A program made the position numbers and the translations under genes. Positions 1 through 9,459 of a DNA stretch of 64,000 bases are shown in pieces. How positions within the stretch are numbered: the stretch's first letter is position 1; every line of letters starts with the position of its first letter. The stretch spans positions 3,596,001 through 3,660,000 of the forward strand of contig AP026540.1 of NCBI GenBank assembly GCA_026075535.2, in the 5' to 3' direction. Under the pieces are notes generated by a model, which worked only from the letters and a program-made list of their open reading frames with translations, was not told the DNA's origin and searched no databases. Origin of the DNA: Tricholoma matsutake (taxonomy: Eukaryota; Basidiomycota; Agaricomycetes; Agaricales; Tricholomataceae).

Positions 1-238
1 GGAAGGAATGATAGACGTCGATAGAGCTTAGCAACAAATGATAGGCATGCAAATGGTGAATCTGGTGGAAAATAAATGATGGTTTTTTTCATGCTCAAAT
101 ATCAGTCACATTCTATCCTGCAAAGCCCCAACAGAAATCAAATTCAGGGGAACATTCAGTGCATGAAGACAGTCACACAGAGTTACCACAACTGAATTCA
201 ATCCGCATTGGACATGAAATTTGACATCTCCACATGCT
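1..238 (-). pseudogene. copia A remnant, region downstream of protease
   Basis: On the minus strand this stretch continues the reading frame that breaks off at 6452. Across the 5-bp target duplication of the gypsy insertion the frame reads H-T-L-A-C-G-D, then on through a stretch ending in L-N-L-I-S-V-G-A-L, the usual sequence after a Ty1/copia protease. A TGA about 10 codons later and further stops show it is dead. The element runs off the left edge of the window, so its integrase and reverse transcriptase are not visible. Seen: frame continuity and motif. Inferred: that 1-238 and 6457-8282 were one gene before the gypsy insertion. Confidence 0.75.
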
Positions 239-639
239 TGTTAGGGCAACACCCACTATCTGCTAGCTAAGACCATGCGGGTTCTCTCTACAAGAAGGGG
301 GCGGGATCCGCGCTCGTGATGGGGGAATTGATGGTTTTGATGTGAGGGGTTATTAATAGGTGAGTTTGTTGACAAAGGCCTTTCACACTGAAAACATAGG
401 TGGAATACCTAAGAGAACACAACTGGGGTCCCCTAGGCATATATTTAGGGTTTATATACTATGTTACACATATTGTACATTGTTGTTACCGACGCACTCG
501 TACATGCGCGTACATTTTGATGCATGCAAAATAAAATTCTCACGCTATCAAAGTGTAGCATCATTTGGCATCATGTAGCGTAATTCAACATAATAAAATA
601 AAATGAAATTTTATTAGGTAATGGGGTGGTTTCCTAACA
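239..639 (-). repeat. 3' LTR of gypsy A
   Basis: A 401-bp terminal repeat bounded by the 7-bp inverted repeat TGTTAGG/CCTAACA. A TATA-like tttatata at 451-458 reads TATATAAA on the element's strand and may be the promoter. It differs from the other LTR at 13 positions, 11 of which are CpG-derived. Confidence 0.95.
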
Positions 640-652
640 TTACCCCCCTTTT
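640..652 (-). other. polypurine tract of gypsy A
   Basis: The bases next to the 3' LTR read AAAAGGGGGGTAA on the element's strand, where the plus-strand primer of an LTR retrotransposon is expected. This independently fixes the minus-strand orientation. Confidence 0.85.
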
Positions 653-2514
653 ATGCCTTGACTTTCAGGCAAGAAAATATTACATTTGTCCCCTCTGTGA
701 AATTTTGGTAAGGCCGGAATTTCATCCCCTCATACACCATTCTCGCAATGCGATGCAGAGCATTCGGATTACATTTAAAGAATTGGGCGATTGCATTCCA
801 TGCTTGCTTACAATTCTCTTTGGGTTCCCATGAATTATTTTCGTCAGTATAGTTTTTCCACTTTATTAAGAACTCCAATTTGTTCCGTCGAAGATGTGAG
901 TCTAGAATTTCTTCAACTATGTATTCTGGAGCACCTTCTACTATTATCGGAGGTTGCGGAGTAGTTTATTGGCCAGGAATAGTGGGTGGGCAGTAAGGGC
1001 ATAGGCAGGATACATTAATCTCAGGATCAATCTTGAATGATCGGGGTAATTTTAGCATTACCGCATTAGGCGAGATTACTTTAGAGATCGCATATGGGCC
1101 AACTTGTTTCTCCGTAAGTTTCTTTGAAGGTCGTGGAATATTCAGGTCCTTGGTATTTAGCCATACCAAGTCACCAACTTTGTACTCTGGAGCGCATGCT
1201 CGAGTACGATCCACGTGTCGCATCATGTCATCACATGCTTTCTTCAATGCCACCTCTGCTTCCTCTTGTACCTTTTGCATCTTAGATACAAAGTCTTCTA
1301 CCGACTGTACTTTGACTTCCCTTCTGGGTTCTACTCCCATGCGAGGATGATATCCATAATTCGCAAAAAAGGGTGACATACGAGTAGCCAAATGGAATTT
1401 GTTATTGTGGGAAAATTTGGCAATTGCCAACCATTTGGGCCAGTCAGTTTGTCGGTAGTTGACAAACATACGTAGGTACTGCTCCAACTCCTGATTCATT
1501 CTCTCTGTCTGCCCATCAGTCTGCGGGTGATATGCCATAGATAATTTAGTTTGAATTCCCAATATGTTGTTTAGTTCTCACATAAATGCGGAAGCAAATT
1601 GTGGTCCGCGATCGGAGATAACAGTATCGGGTAACCCATGTAACTGCCATACCTGATTTAGATAGAGGCATGCCAAACCCAATGATGAGGTTTCTGTAGT
1701 AGTAGGAATAATATGGACCTCCTTTGTAAAGCGGTCGCATACTACGAATATTGCATCGTACCCTTGAGCCTCGGGTAATCCGGTAATAAAATCCACAGAT
1801 ATATCTCGCCACAGCACTTTAGGTGTTCGGCATTAATTTTCCTGCAGGTTTCTTTGGAAATTTCTTCCCCCTCATGCATGTATCACATCCATCCACATAC
1901 CCCAACACATACTTTGAAATTCCGGGCCACCAATAATTTCTCATTACTAATTCCAATGTCTTCCATCTTCCTGGGTGTCCAGCAATTGGCATATTGTGAT
2001 GTAACTGGACGATCTCCCTTCGCAAATCCTGATCCTTCGGTACATACACTTTTCCTCGAAACAACACCAACCCTTGTTCCTCAGCCCATTCATCTCCTTT
2101 GATATTACCTTTCTTCTCTCCCTTCAGAGCTTTCATGGCTTCCACTACTTCATCATCCATTTCTGAACATTGTCTAATTTTAGACAACATTTCCATTTCC
2201 GAGCTATCTATTAATAGATGCCCTTGACGCATAGCGCAAATGCGAAAGTATTCGGGTTTGAGTAAGGTAATATTTTTATTGTCCTCCTCCACCCCCCTTT
2301 TATGATCGATACGTCTGGATAATGCATCTGCTTTCCTCATTAAGCTTCCCGCTTTGTGGACCAAGTGAAAATTGAAATGCGATAGGAATAGTGCCCAATG
2401 TGCTTGCCGGCGATTAAGCTTTTTAGCAGACATGAAGTATTGCAGATTTTGATGATCCATCCAGATCTCAATCTCATGCGTACATCCCTCCAAATAATGC
2501 CTCCATGCCTCCAA
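651..2514 (-). pseudogene. gypsy A RNase H end, integrase and chromodomain (broken)
   Basis: Minus-strand order: the end of RNase H (W-R-H-Y-L-E-G, then D-H-Q-N-L), the integrase zinc finger (H-x-H and C-D-T-C near 1865-1990), the catalytic core (D-I-S-V-D-F, then D-R-G-P-Q-F, then H-P-Q-T-D-G-Q-T-E-R) and a chromodomain at about 651-935 with [12 protein letters not shown] and S-W-E-P. The chromodomain is thought to steer integration to marked chromatin. Interruptions: a one-base frame change near 1818-1822, TGA at 1578-1580 where arginine is expected, and TAA at 966-968 where glutamine is expected. Domain calls are firm; the gene is not functional. Confidence 0.9.
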
Positions 2515-3504
2515 TGCTCATATCATCCCCAACATCTCTTTGTCATGCACATCATAATTCCTCTCCACATCATTCAACCCTTTTGACAAGTATGCACAAG
2601 GATGCCATTTGTCATCTTCACACAACATTGATAATACTGCTCCAGTAGCAAAATCGGATGCATCAGATTCCACTCGCAAAGGGTGTGTGAAATCTACTGG
2701 GGCTAATATTGGTCCCTCCACAAACTTCCTCTTCAACTCCTCAAATGCTGTCTGCTGCTGCTCTCCCCACCTCCATACTACTCCCTTTCACGTAAGGTTA
2801 TGTAAGGGTGCAGCAATTTTAGAAAAATTGTGCACAAAGCGATGATAATAATTTGTGAGTCCCAAGAAGGCTTGAACCTCCTTGACATGGGTGGGCGCAG
2901 GCCAATCTGTGATCGCCTGTACCTTGATCGGATCCATTTTGATCCTGTCAGGGCTGATCAATAATCCTAGGAACTCAATCTTGCTTGCCCCAAACACCCA
3001 CTTCTCTGGTTTCAAAAATAGATCATTCTCTGCCAACCTCTGTAGCACCTCCTGCACTATTGCCTCATGATTCTCTTCATCCTCCGTGAATATCAGAATG
3101 TCATCAATAAATATTATTACCACACCTTTGTCTATTACGTCCTTGAAAATGTCGTTCATCATATTTTGAAAGGTCAGGGGACTATTAGTCATCCCAAAAA
3201 ACATGACAAGCAGCTCGAAGGATCCTCGATGTGTGGCAAATGCTGCCTTCCACTCATCTCCTTTCTTTATTTGTACATTGTTGTATCCCCATTGTAAATC
3301 CAATTTTGTAAAGACCTTGGCTTTTCCCACCTTGTCAATTATTTCTGAGATCAACGGCAGGGGGTACACGTTCTTCACTGTCCACTCATTCAAATACCTA
3401 TAATCTGTACACATCCTCTTCCTTTGGTCTTTCTTTGGCATGAAGAATATTGGTGACGTCTGTGGTGATTTCAAAGGTCGTATGTATCCTTTGTGCAATT
3501 GCTC
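2515..3504 (-). pseudogene. gypsy A reverse transcriptase and RNase H (broken)
   Basis: The reverse transcriptase reads from K-G-Y-I-R-P-L through F-F-M-P-K-K-D, D-L-Q-W-G-Y and the catalytic F-I-D-D-I-L-I-F box, followed by the thumb and the RNase H start (E-S-D-A-S-D-F-A-T-G-A-V). TGA codons at 2788-2790 and 2518-2520 stand where arginine is usual in this family (N-L-T-R-K-G and I-R-A-L-E). Both would be CGA before a C-to-T change. No indel was seen between them, so the domain is disabled by point changes only. Confidence 0.9.
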
Positions 3505-4275
3505 CTACAGGAACACATCCACTTCTTCTTGTTCCATCAGAGATAACGGATATACCTTCGACTTCTTCAGCACAAACCCTGGCTTCATCTCAATTGCATG
3601 ATCCCATGGCTTCCACACCAGCATTTGCTCAGACTCCTTCTTCTGAAACACTGACAGATATTCATGATACACTTTTGGCACCCATTCCTCCACTGGCTTC
3701 TCCACCTTCACGATATTCTTGTCCCATGACTGTCCTCCACGAATTGTTCTAAAGGTTTGCTTCTGCTCTTCTTTCTCAATCATGATCAGAACTTCCCCAT
3801 TTGGCATTTCCTCATCCTCCACTTCCTCCATTGTAACAGAATACTTCCTCGGATGTTCTTTCTCTCTCTTTTTCCTTTTTTCCTTCTTCATCTTCCTCCC
3901 ATACACATTACATTCCTTAGGACAATGAGTCATTTGTACTTTCCCAGTTTTCCAATCAATTTCGGGATTATGCTTCCATAACCACAGACATCCTATTATT
4001 AGATTGGTTTTCCCAAGATTGCACACTTTGAATACGGCTCGCTCCTGATGCTCCTGATACTTTAGTACCATAGTCACCTCCTCCTTGATAGTTCCTCCAT
4101 GATTGACCGTTCCGTCAATATTGTACACCATTATAGGTTGCGCCAGCTTGCGTGTGTTAATACCATTTCCGGTAATTAAGGATTGATTAATAAATAATCC
4201 TGTAGCACCACTATCAAGCAACGCTTCCACATCAATAGCTGCATGCGTGTCCACTGTCTTCAATCCCACAGTCAA
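3505..4275 (-). pseudogene. gypsy A protease and linker
   Basis: An aspartic protease of the retropepsin type, with the active site A-L-L-D-S-G-A-T-G-L-F-I-N about 20 residues from the start of the open stretch and a hydrophobic L-I-I-G-C-L-W-L-W flap partner downstream. A lysine- and glutamate-rich linker leads to the reverse transcriptase. The stretch ends in TAG (3505-3507) where the family has glutamine before the E-Q-L-H-K-G-Y-I-R-P motif, again a C-to-T change. Confidence 0.85.
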
Positions 4276-4539
4276 GGTGATTTCTGGTTCTATTCACACA
4301 GAGCGAATAAAGAATTTAGGGGTTTTCAGAAATAGTGCTCAGCAATTTTCTTGGTCACGTGATTTGTAACAGTTGTACTCCTCCTCGATTTCCTTTTCTG
4401 ATTTACTCTGGGTTTCTTCGGATACTAATACATTGTAATGATTCTGGGTCACCAATGGGGAAACCTTCACTGGGACTCTTCTGCAAAATTCTTCTGCTTG
4501 CCTTCCTCCAGCTTCACTTCCTCGATTGTAGCTTCCCTA

Positions 4540-5563
4540 ATCTTTCTTTTCTGCCTACAATTCCTAGAAATGTGTCCTAACTGCCCACAGTTAAAACATT
4601 TAAGTGGGGCTCATCTCCCTGCTTGATCAACCTCCATTGCCTCTGCTGGTGCTGCTGACTCCATAACTTTAGGTGTCACTGCCATGGCTGGTGGCTGTGC
4701 CCTCGGAGCTTGCACCTGAGGCGCCTTTCCTTTCTCGGACTTTCCTCCTGATGACTTTCCAAATTTACTACTTCCATACATCAACTTTGACTCCACCTGT
4801 TCCTGCCGATATTGCCGGTCAAGGCGCATTGCCCAATTATACCACTTGTCCAATTTTTCTGGCATAGAAGGTAGTCGGTAGATAGACTTGAATAAAGAGG
4901 GATTTAATTCTTCTTTCAAAAACTCTACCAACGCGGCTTCTCCCATGTCCATTTGCAAAGCTTCTGCTTTGAACTGCAAATAAATTCATCTGCCATTAAG
5001 GAACCTTGGCACATGGTCTTTAATTTAGCATTGGCTGTCGCCTTTGGATTAGGGTCTCCAAACTGTGCCTCCAATCTCTCCAGAAATTCCTTGAAGGTTG
5101 CAAATGGTTTATTTCCTGTGGCAATTTGATTAATAGCCTCATTTCTCCAGAACTGTGCTTTCCCCCCCTGAATGTATGAGAGAGCAAACATAATCCTAGA
5201 CTCGGCTGTACAAAACTCGGGCTTCCTCCCATGGATGTACAATACTATAGAGCTGATGAAGGATTTTGTATTCTCCATGGTACCGTCAAAGATTTGCGGG
5301 GGTGCGTACTTAGGTAAGCACACTTTTCCATTTCCGGATTTCTCTGCTGTCTCATCCTTCTGCGATATCCACTCCACCATCTCCTCCATCTCATCATCTC
5401 TTTCTCCTATCGTCTCTGGCTGTACTTCCGCTTGTCTGGGCTGTGATGCTGCCAATACTGACACTAATTGCGACATTTGTGCTGTGAGCACATCAATTTT
5501 CGCCTCTAGTGCTGGTATGGGAACAGGATTAGGACTGGGATTAGAAGTTGAGGGTTTGGACAT
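4540..5563 (-). pseudogene. gypsy A gag with zinc knuckle (frameshifted)
   Basis: Starts at an ATG (5561-5563). It has a proline-rich N-terminus, then the retrotransposon capsid domain (F-D-G-T, then W-R-N-E-A-I-N, F-L-E-R-L-E-A-Q-F-G-D). Near 4980 the frame is lost by a one-base indel in the A-D-E-F-I region and is picked up in another frame (E-E-L-N-P-S-L). After a TGA at 4611-4613 comes a CCHC nucleic-acid-binding knuckle, C-F-N-C-G-Q-L-G-H-I-S-R-N-C (about 4555-4600). The 3' end of gag toward the protease is too degraded to place exactly. Confidence 0.85.
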
Positions 5564-6050
5564 AATTGTAGAATCTGTGATGAATCACTTCTTTGACAAA
5601 TTCAAAATTTTTTCTTCGAGACCTCTCCAAACGTTTATGGGTCACATGATAAGGTTCGTCGAGGTTTGTCAATCGTTCATCGTTTGTCAGGCGCCTATTT
5701 TGACACTTCGGATCAATAACCCTTCCAACAGTGCCTGATCTCGGAGATATCACTGAATTTGGCTTGTAACTAAAATAGTCGTCCGAATAGAGTAATGTAA
5801 ATCGTAACTAAACCAGATCCGATCGGTTGTCTGGTTGCAGCTGTCCTAATGACGAGCGCTGCCTCTCGATCACTGGCAGTCGCAATGTAAGGTGAGGCCT
5901 GGTGTCGGCTTACAAAAGAGAAGGTAGATTATGTATATACAAGTACTTCCGGCTCATGCAGAAAGGGTGAGTAATCGGATGTGGCGTGGTGAAACAATGA
6001 TGTATGCGCAAGTAAGAGAAGGCGCACTGATATGGGAAGTTGTGTTCTTC
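5564..6050 (-). other. gypsy A leader between 5' LTR and gag
   Basis: About 490 bp of untranslated leader on the minus strand. The bases after the 5' LTR (GAAGAACACAACTTCCC on the element's strand) do not resemble a tRNA 3' end or the half-tRNA primer site of the copia elements here, so the priming mode is unknown. Confidence 0.6.
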
Positions 6051-6451
6051 TGTTAGGGCGACACCCACTATCTGCTAGCTAAGACCATGCGGGTTCTCTC
6101 TACAAGAAGGGGGCGGGATCCGCGCTTGTGATGGGGGAATTGATGGTTTTGATGTGAGGGGTTATTAATAGGTGAGTTTGTTGACAAAGGCCTTTCACAC
6201 TGAAAACATAGGTGGAATACCTAAGAGAACACAGCTGGGGTCCCCTAGGCATATATTTAGGGTTTATATACTATGTTACACATATTGTACATTGTTGTTA
6301 CCGATGCACTTGTACATGCGAGTACATTTTGATGCGTGCGAAATAAAATTCTCATGCTATCAAAGTGTAGCGTCATTTGGCATCATGTAGCATAATTTGA
6401 CATAATAAAATAAAATGAAATTTTATTAGGTAATGGGGTGGTTTCCTAACA
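6051..6451 (-). repeat. 5' LTR of gypsy A
   Basis: 401-bp partner of the repeat at 239-639, with the same ends TGTTAGG/CCTAACA, followed by the target-site duplication ATGCT at 6452-6456. Confidence 0.95.
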
Positions 6452-6456
6452 ATGCT

Positions 6457-8282
6457 AGAGTATGCAAGGTACCACAATTTGCAGTCCATACAGAGACTGC
6501 ACATTCAGAATCATAAGTCCAGAATACTGAATGATCATGGAAAATGTGTGATGTACACCCAGAATCCAGGATACTGTTGTATCATTGTTGGAAAGCAGCA
6601 AAGGCTATAGGCCCTTCCTTCTGAATGAACTCATACAAAGGTGAGGATCCAGGTTCATCATGGTCAGGCATCATTACCATGAAGGAGATGGGACTCAAGT
6701 CATGTAAGCCTCAAAAAAATAGTCTGTATTAAGAACAGTGGAGGAAGGGATATGCAATGCTACACTGAGGGCAGCAAAATCAGGAGAAGTGGTTTCACTG
6801 GGCAGATGATCATCATGGAGTGGAATAGCATCAGAAGTAGTTATATCACCATCAGGGAGCTCCACATCAGCAAGATGAGCCTGAGCAGGTATGTTGTGAG
6901 TATGATGGTCAACAGGCATATTTGTATTTCTGTGACACAGATCCAAAGGTTGATCTGGGATCCAGGCAGAGGAACAAGGAGTTTGACAGCTGGAAATAGG
7001 AACAGGGACAGCAGAAAACACAGGAGGAGGCACAGAAGTAGGAGAAGCCATAGTCATGGGAACAGAAGATGAGGAGTTGATGTGACAAGGAGGCCTCATG
7101 ACTATAGCACATCGATAGTCCTTATCTGCATCAAGCACATCATCTGCAATTTCAGTGAACAGAGGAAGAGGAGAGACATGGGAGCACTTCAGAGCCTCAC
7201 ACACACAATCACAAATGCCAGTGAATTGAGAGGCATGTGGCAAATGATCCATGAATTCCTGCAATGCCTCATGAGGATCCATAGCCCAGCCAGAACTCTC
7301 CAGTTGGTTGACTCACACCAAGTAGCAAGATACTCCTGAACACAAGATGGAACACATACAGTCATCCTCAGCATCTTCTTGAGATCCACAGTAGAAGTCC
7401 AGTCCCCTCCACCAAAATGATGAATGAGCATGCTATAAATGAGATGCACTGTAGTTGGGCGAGATATGTGTGTGCCAGTATTGGGAAGTAACAAACAGGC
7501 AGAAGGCAACAAACAACCAAAAAGCACACACAAGGCTGTGCCATCCCATCAACACCAAAGGTGATATGTAGCAAGCTCCTCAGGAGAAGAATGAATGTCA
7601 TGATGAGGTGCATAAGAAGGAACAAAGTGAATATTGAAAGGAGCATTTGGTTCTGGCATATTGCAGATATGTGACATAAGGTCATGAACCAAGAGCATAG
7701 CACCAACCTGATCAGCCCAAGGTATCCAGTCCGACTTGCCCATCAAGATGGGAATGTGTGTAAGAGAGCCTATGGTAGGTACAGTATCTAGAGAAGATGG
7801 CAAAGTATGAGGGGGTTGTGGAGGTAGGTAGTTATACATAGTGGGATGATGTTGGGGTGGAACAGGATAAAAAAGGTTGATGATAATGTAAAGGCAGGTA
7901 GTGGTATTGGTAAGGTGTATGGTGGAATGGTGGGTGTTCAGGAGGATGATTTTGATCAAGATGAGGAGGTAACTGGTGAGACTGTGTATTATTATGGGGA
8001 ACAGATGGTAATGTAGAAAAAGACATGGCTATATGCAGTGAGTTTGGAAGTGGTTTTTCACAAGACAGTGGAAAAGAGTATGAAGTAGGTCTGAATGATT
8101 GAGTATTTGGTAAAGAAGAGGAGGACACAGAAGAATGATGGGCATGTCACAGAGAGGCTGAGGTCCAATCTTCATGTTGATGCATTTTACCATTGGCCAA
8201 GCAATGCCCAGTCAAAAATTTGGGTACTACTGCAGTAAAAGACATGGAAAGTGCTCCCTGATTGTTAAGCTGTTGCTCCATG
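6457..8282 (-). pseudogene. copia A gag and protease (decayed)
   Basis: The minus-strand frame starts at ATG 8280-8282. A His/Pro-rich N-terminus precedes a copia-type gag motif I-L-M-G-K-S-D-W-I-P-W-A-D-Q-V. Further on come L-I-Y-S-M-L-I-H-H-F-G-G-G-D-W and M-D-P-H-E-A-L-Q-E-F in other frames, so at least three frameshifts are present. The protease site D-S-G-C-T-S-H lies at 6546-6566. No CCHC knuckle was found in the readable parts. Gypsy A splits the gene just after the protease, and the frame resumes at 238. Best read as an old Ty1/copia element. Confidence 0.75.
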
Positions 8283-8668
8283 GTGAAGAAAAAATTTGTC
8301 ACAGATAAAGAGGGTCCACAGGATTATCAGGATTGAACATTGATAAGAGATTGTAATGGGATGCAAGAGTCTGGCACAAGAAGAAAGCAAAGAAGTGAAA
8401 CTACTGGGGTGAGTTGTCCAAACAAGCTAACTAGCATATCGTTGAGCAGATCTGGGACTAAAAGAGGCCCATAACCTGTAGGGCTGAACCTAGATGAAAG
8501 TACATGTGTCCTCAGGGTCAGCTGATGTGGTGGTAGACAACTAATGTATTACCTAGATGAGAGTACACATCTAGGGGGAGTAAGTATACAGTATAGAATA
8601 ATGTAGGTACTTACATCCTCAGAGTCAGCCGATATGGTGGTAGACAACTGAGGATGTAGAGTGGCAAA
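8283..8668 (-). repeat. copia A leader, primer site and start of 5' LTR
   Basis: 8465-8476 reads GGTTATGGGCCT on the element's strand, one base from the GGTTATGGGCCC primer site seen in copia B, D, E and F. The LTR should therefore begin, in plus coordinates, at TG 8477. Inside it two copies of a roughly 33-bp segment (8511-8543 and 8618-8650, sharing cctcag.gtcag and tggtggtagacaact) form an imperfect direct repeat. The far LTR end cannot be placed because a MITE and copia B interrupt it. Confidence 0.55.
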
Positions 8669-8907
8669 TAGGGATCTGCACAGGTAACCCCCGGGTATTT
8701 CGCGCTGTACCCATACCCATACCCCTGACAGGTTTTACCCATAAACCCACAGGTCTTAGCTACAAAACACACCAAAAATCAAGCAAAATGGTCAAGAATT
8801 GAGTGAGTTTTGTAGCTCACGGGTAGGACTATTGCGACCCATACCCATACCCACATGTACCCATACCCATAACCCGTATGGGTACACAAAACCCATGCAG
8901 ATCCCTA
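8669..8907. mobile_element. hAT-like MITE
   Basis: A 239-bp non-coding element with terminal inverted repeats TAGGGATCTGC/GCAGATCCCTA and an 8-bp direct duplication GTGGCAAA on both sides (8661-8668 and 8908-8915). An 8-bp duplication with a YAGGG start is typical of the hAT superfamily. Inside are many copies of the short motif CCCATACC on one strand and GGGTA on the other, like the subterminal repeats that hAT transposases bind. There is no ORF, so it would need a transposase from elsewhere. Confidence 0.85.
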
Positions 8908-8937
8908 GTGGCAAATTGATATAGAAATGGTGACATG

Positions 8938-9210
8938 TGTTGAAATTAATCCCTGATGCGTGCTGCATACATGAGGCAATACATGCAGCATACACATGTT
9001 ACTGCGCTTACTGCGCATACATGTGGTAAACACATTCCCGAGTCATGTGACACCCTTTATATTTATGTATATAAAGAGAACCTGTACCGTAGTAGGAATA
9101 CAGTGTTCTTACCTCTGCTAACCCTAGCTGTAAGTCTAACTAAACCCCAGGTAGGTTGTAAGGAACGTGTTGTCTCTTCCCCTGTGCAGCGTATATAGTC
9201 TGCTCCAACA
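8938..9210 (+). repeat. 5' LTR of copia B
   Basis: 273 bp, TG...CA, with the same sequence as 14355-14627. A TATA box (tatataaa, 9068-9075) lies mid-LTR and is the likely promoter of the genomic transcript. Overlapping palindromic bits built on CATGTAT/ATACATG fill its first third. Confidence 0.95.
9068..9075 (+). promoter_or_regulatory. TATA box in copia B LTR
   Basis: The sequence tatataaa, about 130 bp into the LTR and followed by a short stretch before the LTR end, fits the U3/R boundary of a Pol II retrotransposon promoter. The transcription start is not known. Confidence 0.5.
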
Positions 9211-9222
9211 GGTTATGGGCCC
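9211..9222 (+). other. primer-binding site of copia B
   Basis: GGTTATGGGCCC directly follows the LTR. It is complementary to the anticodon arm of initiator tRNA-Met (contains CAT) rather than to a tRNA 3' end. Drosophila copia and yeast Ty5 use such a half-tRNA primer, so the same mechanism is likely here. Confidence 0.75.
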
Positions 9223-9459
9223 TGCTGGGCACGTCGCGAACGCGCTTTAATTAGCTGCGAACGACGTTGACTTCATCGTCTCCAAAATTATAACCTTGCG
9301 CTCTTCGTGAGCTGCATTGCGCTCCCTGCGAGCTGCATATAAAACCTAGGTTGACTAGGGTTAACCACTCTGAAGGAGTGTTTTCTCCTGAGAACGTTAA
9401 ACGTGTTTTATTGAGTAAAAGACTGATTGAGCGCTTTTAACAGCTGCCACCACAGAATC

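Larger units (their letters stand above)
239..6451 (-). mobile_element. Ty3/gypsy chromovirus, full length but decayed (gypsy A)
   Basis: A 6,213-bp LTR retrotransposon on the minus strand. It has two 401-bp LTRs (239-639 and 6051-6451) that begin TGTTAGG and end CCTAACA, and a perfect 5-bp target-site duplication ATGCT (234-238 and 6452-6456). Inside, in minus-strand order, are gag with a CCHC knuckle, protease, reverse transcriptase, RNase H, integrase and a C-terminal chromodomain, the order of chromoviruses. The ORF is broken by six stops, most of them C-to-T changes, and by at least two frameshifts, so this copy cannot make its own proteins. It inserted into the protease region of an older copia element, whose frame resumes on both sides. 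Confidence 0.96.

Noticed and set aside
651..878. Separate small chromodomain gene
   Set aside because: It is in frame with the gypsy A integrase across a single TAA (966-968), so it is the C-terminus of pol.
239..6451. Repeat-induced point mutation of the ascomycete type
   Set aside because: Changes concentrate on CpG rather than CpA, the LTR pairs are only lightly mutated, and copia B is untouched.
8956..9198. ORF of 80 codons in the copia B LTR, repeated at 14373-14615
   Set aside because: It lies wholly within the LTR and recurs only because the LTRs are identical; no sign of coding.
9427..9459. Start of the copia B frame upstream at a TTG
   Set aside because: The first ATG is 9460 (M-S-S-T-L-E-K); it is conserved in copies E and F, while the upstream extension is leader sequence.
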